A stretch of DNA of 12,786 nt, from contig CAMWUB010000018.1 in assembly GCA_947177345.1 (NCBI GenBank), positions 1 through 12,786 on the forward strand, given 5' to 3'. A model generated the notes under the pieces. The model saw only the letters and a list, made by a program, of their open reading frames with translations, was not told the origin of the DNA and searched no databases. This document shows positions 6,678-12,786 of the stretch, in pieces. This DNA is from an uncultured Ruminococcus sp. GTDB taxonomy: Bacteria > Bacillota > Clostridia > Oscillospirales > Ruminococcaceae. The position numbers were made by a program, and so were the translations under genes. Position 1 is the stretch's first letter. Each line of letters begins with the position of its first letter.

Positions 6678-7625
6678 TTATACAAGTCCTGTTGTTTCGT
6701 CAATGCCCATCATGATATTCAGGCACTGGACACCCGCACCGCTTGCACCCTTGCCGAGATTGTCAAGACGTGAACACAATAAAATCTGTTCGTCGTTTCC
6801 GAAAACAAATACCTGTAATTTATTCAGTCCGCTGAGAGTATTCGAAGCAAGGAAAAATGTTTTCTGTTCTTCTGCTGACATCATGGGCATGACTTCAACA
6901 AGTTTAGCGTTTTCATAGTGCTTTGAGTACATCTCGTGAATTTTTTCTACAGTGATATTTTTATCAAGCTGACGAGTTTGTATCGGTACGCTTACAACCA
7001 TACCGCTGTAATAATCGCATATTATCGGATTGAACATGGGTTTATATTTCAGTCCGGAGACCGCTTGCATTTCCGGTAAATGTTTATGCTCCTGCGAAAG
7101 TGCATACTGTCGAGGGCTATTGAACTCCTCCGGCTTTTCGTTACTCTCGTAAATGGCTATGGCTTTCTTACCTGCTCCGCTGTACCCTGATGTCGCATAC
7201 GCAAATACCGGAAAATCTTCCGGAATTATACCATTTTTCACAAGCGGGTACACTATCGAGGCAAAACCGCTTGCATAACAACCGGGAACAGCTACACGAT
7301 TTGAATTTTTTATCTTTTCACGGTGAGCAGGTGATAATTCCGGAAATCCATAAGCCCACGCCGGATTTGTACGGTGTGCTGTCGATGCGTCAATGATTCT
7401 TACGTGGTCATTGTTCACAAAAGATACAGCTTCACGTGATGCCACATCTGGCAAGCACAAAAATGTATAATCCGACATATTTATAAATTTAGCTCTTTCT
7501 ACAGGGTCTTTGCGTTTTTCCTCGCTGATTCGGAGTATTTCAACATCATTTCTGTTTGCGAAACGCTCCATAATTTTGAGACCGGTCGTACCCTCCTGAC
7601 CGTCTATATAAATCTTTACAGACAT
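6678..7625 (-). CDS. argC: N-acetyl-gamma-glutamyl-phosphate reductase, less common short form
   Basis: ArgC reduces N-acetylglutamyl phosphate to the semialdehyde with NADPH. The 315-residue protein opens with IDGQEGTTGLKI, a nucleotide-binding start (GxxGxxG at 9-15) that matches the rarer short ArgC form rather than the more usual GxxGYTGxEL form of about 340 residues. The catalytic cysteine is Cys116 in VPGCYASG, and the likely catalytic histidine is His182 in HKHLPEM. SGYSGAGKK (146-154) is also typical. ATG 7625 has GGAGG 9 bases upstream (7635-7639), located inside the last codons of the 84-residue membrane-protein gene. The intergenic gap is 3 bases, so translation is probably coupled to that gene. 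Confidence 0.96.
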   Translation of the reverse strand: MSVKIYIDGQEGTTGLKIMERFANRNDVEILRISEEKRKDPVERAKFINMSDYTFLCLPDVASREAVSFVNNDHVRIIDASTAHRTNPAWAYGFPELSPAHREKIKNSNRVAVPGCYASGFASIVYPLVKNGIIPEDFPVFAYATSGYSGAGKKAIAIYESNEKPEEFNSPRQYALSQEHKHLPEMQAVSGLKYKPMFNPIICDYYSGMVVSVPIQTRQLDKNITVEKIHEMYSKHYENAKLVEVMPMMSAEEQKTFFLASNTLSGLNKLQVFVFGNDEQILLCSRLDNLGKGASGAGVQCLNIMMGIDETTGLV

Positions 7626-7628
7626 TTT

Positions 7629-7883
7629 TTATTTCCTCCGGTTTTTTCTGTTAGTTTTTCGCTGGTACTTCGCACGCTTAGGGTCTTCCAAATCGGATTC
7701 ATCTTCAATAAGCGAATGCCATACGCTTATCACGAGCGTAAGAAGCACTATCAGTACAAACCAGAATATATGTCCTTTTGTATTGACAGCTATCCATATA
7801 CCCATGACTATTTCACCGATAATCCATATCATACCCATCAACAGCGAAAGTCCCATTATAAATATTATATCTTTTTTCTTCAT
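7629..7883 (-). CDS. Small membrane protein with two transmembrane helices, function unknown
   Basis: The 84-residue product has two hydrophobic segments (about residues 6-32 and 39-57) separated by a short NTKGH turn. A charged tail follows, first acidic (EDESDLED), then strongly basic (KRAKYQRKTNRKNRRK). Both ends are predicted to face the cytoplasm, since the N terminus is also basic (MKKKD). I do not recognise a family. It looks like a real gene because its ATG overlaps the argH stop in an ATGA arrangement, its end carries the argC ribosome binding site, and its hydrophobic pattern is coherent. The position suggests coupled translation argH, this gene, argC. A regulatory or anchoring role is speculation. 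Confidence 0.8.
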   Translation of the reverse strand: MKKKDIIFIMGLSLLMGMIWIIGEIVMGIWIAVNTKGHIFWFVLIVLLTLVISVWHSLIEDESDLEDPKRAKYQRKTNRKNRRK

Positions 7884-9259
7884 ACTTCGAGAGCTTTTCT
7901 TGCTATGGAAATCTGTTCCGTTACCGATTCCGGTGATGGTGCACCCTCCGATTTTCTTTCACGGACACAAGTTTCAAGATTTATCGCATCATATACATCA
8001 TTGTCGAAAAGTTCTGTCATTGCCTTGTAATCCTCTATTGGTAAGGTTTCAAGTGTGAGATTTTTTTCTATACACTGTGCTACAAGCGTACCGGTTATCT
8101 TATAAGCATCTCTGAACGGCATACCTTTCTTGACAAGGTAATCTGCACAATCGGTAGCGTTTATGAATCCTCTTGCGGCGGCGTTACGCATATTTTCCTT
8201 TAATACTTTCATTGTGGAAATCATCGGAATAAATGTCTTCACGCAAAGTTTGACGTTATCTACAGCATCGAAAATTGCTTCCTTATCTTCCTGCATATCC
8301 TTATTATATGCAAGCGGTAAGCCTTTCAGCATTGAAAGCAATGTAACCAAATCTCCGTTTACCCGTCCGGTCTTGCCCCTTATGAGTTCCGTAATATCCG
8401 GATTCTTTTTCTGTGGCATTATTGAAGAACCAGTTGCAAAAGCGTCATCTAATTCTATGAACTTAAATTCCCACGAACACCACATTATTATTTCTTCTGA
8501 AAATCTTGAAAGATGTGTCATTATAAGCGATAATGCACAATTCAGTTCAACACAGAAATCACGGTCTGAAACGCCGTCGAGACTATTCGGCATAGGTGCG
8601 GTAAAGCCGAGTAATTCAGCGGTCTGCTTTCTGTTCGTACGGTAAGTTGTTCCGGCTAATGCACCGCTACCCAGTGGACAGTAATTCATTCTTCTTGATA
8701 CATCTTTCAGGCGGTCTAAATCTCTAAGAAACATGAATACATACGCCATTAAATGATGTCCGAATGTTATCGGCTGGGCTCTCTGTAAGTGCGTATATCC
8801 TGACATTATTGTTTCCTTATGATTTTCTGCCATATCTATGAGAGTTACTACAAGTTTCCTGACAAGTGCATATATCTCCTGAATTTCGTCACGCAGATAA
8901 AGTCTTATATCTACTGCAACCTGGTCATTACGTGACCGTGATGTATGAAGTCTTTTTCCGACGTCCCCTAAACGTTTTGTAAGTTCCGCCTCAATGAACA
9001 TATGAATATCTTCGGCAGACGGGTCAAGCTCCAGTTTTCCGGAATCTATATCCGCAAGTATACCCTTTAATCCGTCGATAATCTGTAAACTATCCTCTTT
9101 TGAAATAATTCCGCAGTCGCCTAACATTGTAGCGTGTGCAATACTCCCCTGTATATCGTGACGGTACATTCTGCCGTCAAAAGCTATCGACGAATTGAAT
9201 GCGTTTACTGTATCGTCAATCTTCTTGGAAAATCTTCCAGCCCACATCATATCAGCCAT
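7880..9259 (-). CDS. argH: Argininosuccinate lyase
   Basis: ArgH splits argininosuccinate into arginine and fumarate, the last step of the pathway. The 459-residue protein matches the usual family length (455-470) and shows the fumarase/aspartase-superfamily signature GSSIMPQKKNPD at 277-288; Ser279 is the expected catalytic serine. TSRSRNDQ (106-113) and SGYTHLQRAQP (153-163, with His157) are the other substrate-site motifs. ATG 9259 has GGAG 10 bases upstream (9270-9273). A 55-base gap separates it from the LUD gene and holds a probable promoter. Its stop overlaps the start of the small membrane protein by four bases (ATGA). argH is separated from argG by four unrelated genes, unlike the common argGH pair. 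Confidence 0.97.
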   Translation of the reverse strand: MADMMWAGRFSKKIDDTVNAFNSSIAFDGRMYRHDIQGSIAHATMLGDCGIISKEDSLQIIDGLKGILADIDSGKLELDPSAEDIHMFIEAELTKRLGDVGKRLHTSRSRNDQVAVDIRLYLRDEIQEIYALVRKLVVTLIDMAENHKETIMSGYTHLQRAQPITFGHHLMAYVFMFLRDLDRLKDVSRRMNYCPLGSGALAGTTYRTNRKQTAELLGFTAPMPNSLDGVSDRDFCVELNCALSLIMTHLSRFSEEIIMWCSWEFKFIELDDAFATGSSIMPQKKNPDITELIRGKTGRVNGDLVTLLSMLKGLPLAYNKDMQEDKEAIFDAVDNVKLCVKTFIPMISTMKVLKENMRNAAARGFINATDCADYLVKKGMPFRDAYKITGTLVAQCIEKNLTLETLPIEDYKAMTELFDNDVYDAINLETCVRERKSEGAPSPESVTEQISIARKALEV

Positions 9260-9290
9260 ATTTTTATATCTCCTTTATAATTTATTAAGT

Positions 9291-9318
9291 ATTATTAAAA
9301 TAAAATGGAATTTTTCAA
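9291..9318 (-). promoter_or_regulatory. Probable sigma-A promoter for argH
   Basis: The minus strand has TTGAAA (9313-9318) and AATAAT (9291-9296), each five of six consensus bases, 16 bases apart. The -35 overlaps the LUD stop codon. Transcription would start near 9284, with a leader of about 25 bases, much like the argG promoter layout. The region is AT-rich, so the match could be partly chance. Confidence 0.5.
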
Positions 9319-9920
9319 TATCCTAATTTTTCATGAATCAAAATTACTTCAAATTCTCCTGTCATAGGTTTACCCCATAAAACAGAAAATCCTCTGCAAA
9401 TTCTTTCCGGACTTTTGCAGTCATAGCATTTATCACCCTTAACAGCACAAGGAGTTTCAGCTCCGACTCTTTTCGCATTTAATGGAGCAGCTATATTTCT
9501 TGCACGATACAGAGCACTTTCATAGTTTTTTTCTATTTTATTCTCACCAACTATAAGATAAACTTTTTCGTGACCATAAAAAATTGAAGCAATCCGATTA
9601 CAATTACCATCAATATTTATGATTTCTCCTGTTTCAGCCAATCCATTCACAGAAGATACATAAATATTTGCATTATTAGCCTCAAGCCTTACTTCTTTGC
9701 TTGTTTTACCTTCTGGTATTCGCTGATGCCAGAACACAGTATTATGACTTTTGAGTGTTTCATATAGCCCCATTTGTTCAAGTGTCATTGAGCCACCGAA
9801 TCCAACAGTTTTATTATCAATTTGGAAATCCAGATACTTAACTGCTTCACAGGTTTTTTCAAAAATTGTTACTGAATATCCCATGTTTTTCAGATTTTCT
9901 TCTACAATAGAAAAAATCAA
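9315..9920 (-). CDS. LUD-domain (LutC/DUF162-like) protein
   Basis: The 201-residue product matches the LUD family, named for lactate utilisation, whose many stand-alone members have no known reaction. Landmarks are VGFGGSMTLEQMGL (39-52), SSVNGLAETGEIINIDGN (89-106), RIASIFYG (109-116) and YLIVGENKI (121-129). A cysteine-rich tail (Cys158, Cys165, Cys168, Cys175; CYDCKSPERIC) could bind metal or an iron-sulfur cluster. The start is TTG at 9918-9920: AGGAGG (9930-9935) lies 9 bases upstream, and the next in-frame ATG, codon 13, has no such site. No lutA or lutB partner is in the window, so lactate oxidation is not implied. It is the last of four accessory genes between argG and argH. Confidence 0.88.
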   Translation of the reverse strand: MIFSIVEENLKNMGYSVTIFEKTCEAVKYLDFQIDNKTVGFGGSMTLEQMGLYETLKSHNTVFWHQRIPEGKTSKEVRLEANNANIYVSSVNGLAETGEIINIDGNCNRIASIFYGHEKVYLIVGENKIEKNYESALYRARNIAAPLNAKRVGAETPCAVKGDKCYDCKSPERICRGFSVLWGKPMTGEFEVILIHEKLGY

Positions 9921-9929
9921 TTAATTCTT

Positions 9930-9935
9930 CCTCCT
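9930..9935 (-). promoter_or_regulatory. Strong ribosome binding site that supports the TTG start of the LUD gene
   Basis: AGGAGG lies 9 bases before TTG (9918-9920) on the minus strand. The only downstream in-frame ATG (codon 13, at 9884) lacks a comparable site. Confidence 0.7.
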
Positions 9936-9941
9936 ATCAAC

Positions 9942-9961
9942 ATATAAATTCAAATTTATAT
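9942..9961. repeat. Perfect AT-only palindrome with 9-base arms
   Basis: ATATAAATT (9942-9950) and AATTTATAT (9953-9961) are exact reverse complements around a 2-base centre. The palindrome spans the stop codon of the Imm45-like gene and precedes the LUD ribosome binding site. It could be an operator, but the arms contain no G or C, so chance is plausible. Confidence 0.3.
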
Positions 9962-10264
9962 AATCAGTTCGATTTCCTCAACATTGCAACCATTGTATAT
10001 CTTTTTATTCCAGTTTTCTGTAATCCATTTTTTGTCTATGCTCCCTGAATTTTCAGACTTTGCTTCTGCCGGAAAAATATACTCAATATGTCCGGCACAA
10101 TATCCGGATATACAATACAAAGCAAACGGACTGTTATTTTCATTGACTGACGGATATTCACAAATCATAAAGTCAACGTATTCCTCACAAAACGGATATT
10201 TTCCTTTAAACCTGAAAACCGTTCCCCTGTACAGTTCCGAACCTGTATAATCAATTAACTTCAT
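9956..10264 (-). CDS. Small protein resembling Imm45-family immunity proteins
   Basis: The 102-residue product has no signal peptide or membrane segment. Its layout (LYRGTVFRFKGKYPFCEEYVDF near the start, then FALYCISGYCAGHIEYIFP, then IDKKWITENWNKKIY and a closing CNVEEIELII) matches my recollection of the Imm45 immunity-protein family of polymorphic toxin systems. This is a pattern judgement and not a search result. No toxin gene is visible nearby, so if the assignment holds it is an orphan. The start ATG (10264) lies 3 bases after the stop of the DJ-1/PfpI gene and has no clear ribosome binding site, which suggests translation by reinitiation. It contains five cysteines. Otherwise it is best called hypothetical. 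Confidence 0.75.
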   Translation of the reverse strand: MKLIDYTGSELYRGTVFRFKGKYPFCEEYVDFMICEYPSVNENNSPFALYCISGYCAGHIEYIFPAEAKSENSGSIDKKWITENWNKKIYNGCNVEEIELII

Positions 10265-10267
10265 ATA

Positions 10268-10867
10268 TTACATCTTTGGCATAGGTGCGGTATATAATCC
10301 TAATTTATGGAAATTATACCATTCCGATATTTTTTCCTCACTGGCGACGTCAAGAGCAAGTAAAATTTCCTTTGCAAATTCTAACGGTGCGGTACCGTTA
10401 GCGGTAATAACGTTCTTATCCCTGACCGCCTGATGACAGATATATTTTGTCTCTCCGTTATATGCTGTACCTGCCCATTGTTTCAGGTCGTTGATGTCGT
10501 TACTTGTATGCATTACTTCATTTAATACTCCGGCTGTACCTAAAAATGCAGATGCATCACAGATACCGCCTAATATCTTCCCTTTTTTATAACAATCCTC
10601 TACAAGAGTTTTTATCGGTTGTGTATTCTGATTTCTCCAGGTCATTCCACCGATTAAAATCAATGCTTCATAGTCTTCCGGTACTGATAACAAATCATAA
10701 TCCGGCAATACACGAAATCCGCCTATTGACTGTACGTAATCTTTTGATAACGATACTGTCTTTATATCATACTGTCCCTGTCCTAACATGGTTATCGCAG
10801 ATGTTATATATGCAGATTCCCAGTCCGCATACTGCTGTAAAATTACAAATAAAATTTTCTTACTCAT
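10268..10867 (-). CDS. DJ-1/PfpI-family class-I glutamine-amidotransferase-like protein
   Basis: The 199-residue protein has the DJ-1/PfpI alpha-beta fold pattern: an opening KKILFVILQQYADWE with conserved Glu17, LILIGGMTW (69-77), and the nucleophile elbow GGICDASAFLG (100-110) with Cys103. His120 in HTSN may be the neighbouring histidine. Members act as deglycases, chaperones, proteases or isonitrile hydratases, and the substrate cannot be predicted; the overall pattern is closest to YdeA-type stand-alone proteins. ATG 10867 follows a G-rich site (GGGGG at 10875-10879) by 7 bases. It lies 15 bases after the GNAT gene and 3 before the Imm45-like gene, so the four-gene block is probably one transcript. 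Confidence 0.9.
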   Translation of the reverse strand: MSKKILFVILQQYADWESAYITSAITMLGQGQYDIKTVSLSKDYVQSIGGFRVLPDYDLLSVPEDYEALILIGGMTWRNQNTQPIKTLVEDCYKKGKILGGICDASAFLGTAGVLNEVMHTSNDINDLKQWAGTAYNGETKYICHQAVRDKNVITANGTAPLEFAKEILLALDVASEEKISEWYNFHKLGLYTAPMPKM

Positions 10868-10882
10868 TTTATTTCCCCCTGT

Positions 10883-11374
10883 TTATAAATCCAATAAAAA
10901 GAAATCGTTTATATCGCCATCTTTATAAGGGTGACTGAATTTTATCGGCAAATCCTCTTCAATAATTTTCCTGAATCCTGCTTTTTTATAAAATTTATGT
11001 GCTCTTTCCGTATTACGTGGTGTATCAAGTAAAATAATTCTATAGCCTTTTTCTCTTGCAAAAGACAAAAGAACATCATAAAGTTTTCTGCCAACATGAT
11101 TAGGTGTACCCTGATAGCTTTCATATACAAAAAATTTCTTTAAAACAGCGATTTCCGCACTATACGGCATTATTCCTATTGTACCTATCAGTTTATCGTT
11201 ATCTGTAGCAATCCAAAAATTACCACCATTATTTATATATGATTCAACAATATTCAATAAATCGGGCTGGTTGTCTACTGTAACATATGGTCTTGTACCG
11301 TCATTCTGAAAATGCAAAACAATATCTATGACATCTTGTGTGTATTTTTCTTCAAACTGTCTTATTGTAATCAA
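10883..11374 (-). CDS. GNAT N-acetyltransferase
   Basis: I favour TTG 11374 as start (163 aa, product MITIRQFEEKY) because GGAGG at 11380-11384 lies 5 bases upstream. In-frame ATGs at 11386 and 11392 would place this GGAGG inside the coding region and have no site of their own, though they remain possible. The protein is a single GNAT domain: GNFWIATDNDKLIGTIGI in the core, a variant acetyl-CoA loop YQGTPNHVGRKL in place of the usual RxxGxG, and RAHKFYKKAGF (123-133, ATG-independent numbering from TTG) as motif B. Loops of this kind occur in many GNATs. The substrate is unknown. It is the first gene of the accessory block between argG and argH, 101 bases from argG. Confidence 0.88.
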   Translation of the reverse strand: MITIRQFEEKYTQDVIDIVLHFQNDGTRPYVTVDNQPDLLNIVESYINNGGNFWIATDNDKLIGTIGIMPYSAEIAVLKKFFVYESYQGTPNHVGRKLYDVLLSFAREKGYRIILLDTPRNTERAHKFYKKAGFRKIIEEDLPIKFSHPYKDGDINDFFLLDL

Positions 11375-11379
11375 TTTAT

Positions 11380-11384
11380 CCTCC
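11380..11384 (-). promoter_or_regulatory. Ribosome binding site that points to a TTG start for the GNAT gene
   Basis: GGAGG is followed after 5 bases by TTG (11372-11374). It overlaps the in-frame ATG at 11384-11386 and so cannot serve that codon. Confidence 0.55.
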
Positions 11385-11394
11385 ATAACCATGA

Positions 11395-11424
11395 ATTTTA
11401 TTGAACATTACATTTAAAGTACAA
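11395..11424 (-). promoter_or_regulatory. Weak candidate promoter for the accessory block
   Basis: TTGTAC (11419-11424) and TAAAAT (11395-11400) are 18 bases apart on the minus strand. The -10 is five of six, the -35 only three of six. A start near 11389 would leave out ATG 11392 and support the TTG start. It is listed only as a candidate. Confidence 0.3.
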
Positions 11425-11447
11425 CAGGCAGGAGTTACCCTGCCCGT
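11424..11447 (-). terminator. GC-rich hairpin after argG, weak terminator or 3' stabiliser
   Basis: GGCAGG (11427-11432) pairs with CCTGCC (11439-11444). One G-U and two Watson-Crick pairs extend the stem to 9 bp. On the minus strand the following bases are TGTACTTTAAA, a poor U-tract. It starts 29 bases past the argG stop, so it may partly separate argG from the downstream genes. Confidence 0.5.
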
Positions 11448-11475
11448 GCAAAATTTATTATTAAAACCGATTAAA

Positions 11476-12705
11476 TTACTTGTTGTCACGTTTCTGGTCG
11501 AGTTTTGCCTTGACGTGTATCGGAAGTCCGAACAGATTTATAAAGCCTGTAGCATCTGCCTGATTATATACTTCGTCAGCGTCGAATGTTGCAACTTCTT
11601 CATCATAAAGTGTATACGGTGAAGTTACACCGGCATTTATGATATTTCCCTTATAGAGTTTAAGTTTAACGTCACCGGTAACAGTCTTCTGTGTTTCGGT
11701 AACAAATGCACTCATTGCCTCACGTAATGGTGTAAACCACTGACCGTTATATACGATATCCGCAAACTTTATACTCAGATACTGTTTAACTCTTGCTGTT
11801 TCCTTATCGAGACAGAGGGTTTCAAGTACTTCGTGTGCGTGATAGAGGATTGCTCCACCTGGGGTTTCATAAACACCTCTTGACTTCATGCCGACAAGTC
11901 TGTTCTCTACGAGGTCTGCAAGTCCAATACCGTTTTCACCACCAAGTTTATTAAGTGTGGTTACTATTTCTGTACCGTTCATTTCCTTGCCGTCGATAGC
12001 TGTCGGAATACCCATTTCAAAATGTATTGTAACATATGTGGGCTTATCCGGTGCATTTATCGGTGATACGCCTAATTCAAGGAAGCCTTCCTTTTCATAC
12101 TGCGGTTCATTAGCAGGGTCTTCAAGGTCAAGACCTTCGTGGGAAAGATGCCAGATATTCTTATCCTTGGAATAGTTTGTCTCTCTGTTAATCTTTAATG
12201 GTATATCATGAGCCTCGGCGTAATTTATTTCCTCGTCTCTTGACTTGATATTCCATTCTCTCCACGGTGCTATGATAGCCATATCCGGTGCGAATGCCTT
12301 TATAGCAAGTTCAAAACGTACCTGGTCATTACCCTTGCCGGTACAGCCGTGACATATAGCATCTGCACCCTCTTCTATAGCAATTTCTGCTATCTTCTTT
12401 GCGATTATCGGACGTGCAAATGATGTACCTAACAAATATCTGTTTTCATAAACCGCACCAGCCTGTACAGTCGGGAAAACGTAATCCTGTATAAACTCTT
12501 CCTTTAAGTCGAGAACGATAAGTTTTGAAGCTCCTGTTTTCTTAGCCTTTTCGTCGAGACCGTCAAGTTCCGTACCCTGTCCGACATCTGCTGATACTGC
12601 TATTACTTCGCAGTTATTGTAATTCTCCTTAAGCCACGGAATTATGATAGATGTATCAAGTCCGCCGGAATAAGCAAGTACTACTTTTTTTATTTCCTTA
12701 GCCAT
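11476..12705 (-). CDS. argG: Argininosuccinate synthase
   Basis: ArgG joins citrulline and aspartate with ATP to form argininosuccinate. The 409-residue protein has the PP-loop AYSGGLDTS at residues 11-19 and HGCTGKGNDQVRFE at 119-132, both diagnostic, and the length fits the bacterial type of about 400. The start is ATG 12705, with AGGAGG 10 bases upstream (12716-12721). An in-frame ATG at 12750 would add 15 residues, but it lies just upstream of the -10 hexamer of the promoter, so it cannot be on the transcript. It is the first gene of the cluster and has a near-consensus promoter, consistent with strong expression. A GC-rich hairpin follows, then four non-arginine genes before argH. Confidence 0.98.
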   Translation of the reverse strand: MAKEIKKVVLAYSGGLDTSIIIPWLKENYNNCEVIAVSADVGQGTELDGLDEKAKKTGASKLIVLDLKEEFIQDYVFPTVQAGAVYENRYLLGTSFARPIIAKKIAEIAIEEGADAICHGCTGKGNDQVRFELAIKAFAPDMAIIAPWREWNIKSRDEEINYAEAHDIPLKINRETNYSKDKNIWHLSHEGLDLEDPANEPQYEKEGFLELGVSPINAPDKPTYVTIHFEMGIPTAIDGKEMNGTEIVTTLNKLGGENGIGLADLVENRLVGMKSRGVYETPGGAILYHAHEVLETLCLDKETARVKQYLSIKFADIVYNGQWFTPLREAMSAFVTETQKTVTGDVKLKLYKGNIINAGVTSPYTLYDEEVATFDADEVYNQADATGFINLFGLPIHVKAKLDQKRDNK

Positions 12706-12720
12706 TGTAAAAAAACCTCC

Positions 12721-12733
12721 TGAAAAATATTCA
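12721..12733. promoter_or_regulatory. Short palindrome at the argG transcription start, possible operator
   Basis: TGAA and TTCA flank a 5-base AT core, just after the predicted argG transcription start. It resembles an ArgR box (TGAAT-4-ATTCA), but the half-sites are one base too close, so the identification is weak. Confidence 0.3.
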
Positions 12734-12741
12734 ATAAATAT

Positions 12742-12769
12742 ATTATACACTTATTCCAGACATTGTCAA
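12742..12769 (-). promoter_or_regulatory. Near-consensus sigma-A promoter for argG
   Basis: The minus strand carries perfect TTGACA (12764-12769) and TATAAT (12742-12747) hexamers, 16 bases apart. Transcription should start near 12735, giving a leader of about 30 bases that holds the AGGAGG site. The spacer is one base short of the usual 17. Confidence 0.85.
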
Positions 12770-12786
12770 GGGGTTTTGCATAAATA

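Noticed and set aside
6656..6703. Longer start for the YpeA-like GNAT, overlapping argC
   Set aside because: GGAGG at 6664-6668 serves ATG 6655, and the family begins at that methionine.
9315..9920. A lactate-utilisation operon
   Set aside because: Only a single LUD protein is present; no LutA- or LutB-like genes are in the window.
9956..10867. A toxin-immunity or defence system
   Set aside because: No toxin, nuclease or secretion partner lies beside the Imm45-like gene; the neighbours are DJ-1/PfpI and LUD proteins without a known link to defence.
12721..12733. A genuine ArgR box at argG
   Set aside because: The half-sites are one base too close for the known consensus. I keep it only as a low-confidence palindrome.
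12706..12750. Upstream ATG (12750) that would add 15 residues to argG
   Set aside because: It lies upstream of the -10 hexamer and the predicted transcription start, and the extra residues do not fit the family. The AGGAGG site points to ATG 12705.

Overview
The window looks like chromosomal DNA from a low-GC anaerobic Firmicute of the Ruminococcus / Oscillospiraceae type. The strongest clue is a secreted protein (67-1254) with a two-repeat dockerin of the form GDxxxDGxVDAxDAT...YYxxxSTG, which is typical of Ruminococcus cellulosome proteins. Strong GGAGG ribosome binding sites, AT-rich leaders and near-consensus sigma-A promoters fit this. Every gene I can support lies on the minus strand, so transcription runs from high to low coordinates. 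All larger plus-strand reading frames are antisense shadows of these genes. No stretch longer than about 140 bases lacks a gene; no rRNA, tRNA, CRISPR array or insertion sequence was seen.

In transcription order the layout is as follows. (1) A near-perfect promoter (12742-12769) drives argG, which is followed by a GC-rich hairpin with a poor U-tract. (2) A block of four accessory genes follows: a GNAT acetyltransferase, a DJ-1/PfpI protein, a small protein that resembles the Imm45 immunity family, and a LUD-domain protein. (3) A probable second promoter overlaps the end of the LUD gene and precedes argH, an 84-residue two-helix membrane protein, argC, a YpeA-like GNAT, argJ and argB, all tightly packed. 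(4) A 140-base gap holds a third promoter for argD, a 172-residue protein of uncertain family, argF and the dockerin/transglutaminase-like gene. A textbook intrinsic terminator (22-57) ends the run.

Together argJ, argB, argC, argD, argF, argG and argH encode the acetyl-cycle route from glutamate to arginine: ArgJ recycles acetyl groups, ArgB and ArgC make the semialdehyde, ArgD transaminates it, ArgJ releases ornithine, ArgF makes citrulline, and ArgG and ArgH make arginine. No classical argA is present, and carbamoyl-phosphate synthetase is not in the window. ArgB carries the N-terminal helix associated with arginine feedback inhibition. The biosynthetic core is ordinary. The points of interest are the eight non-arginine genes woven into it, several apparently coupled translationally to arg genes, and the export of a dockerin protein from the tail of the argD-argF unit. 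I found no convincing new multi-gene defence or mobile system.
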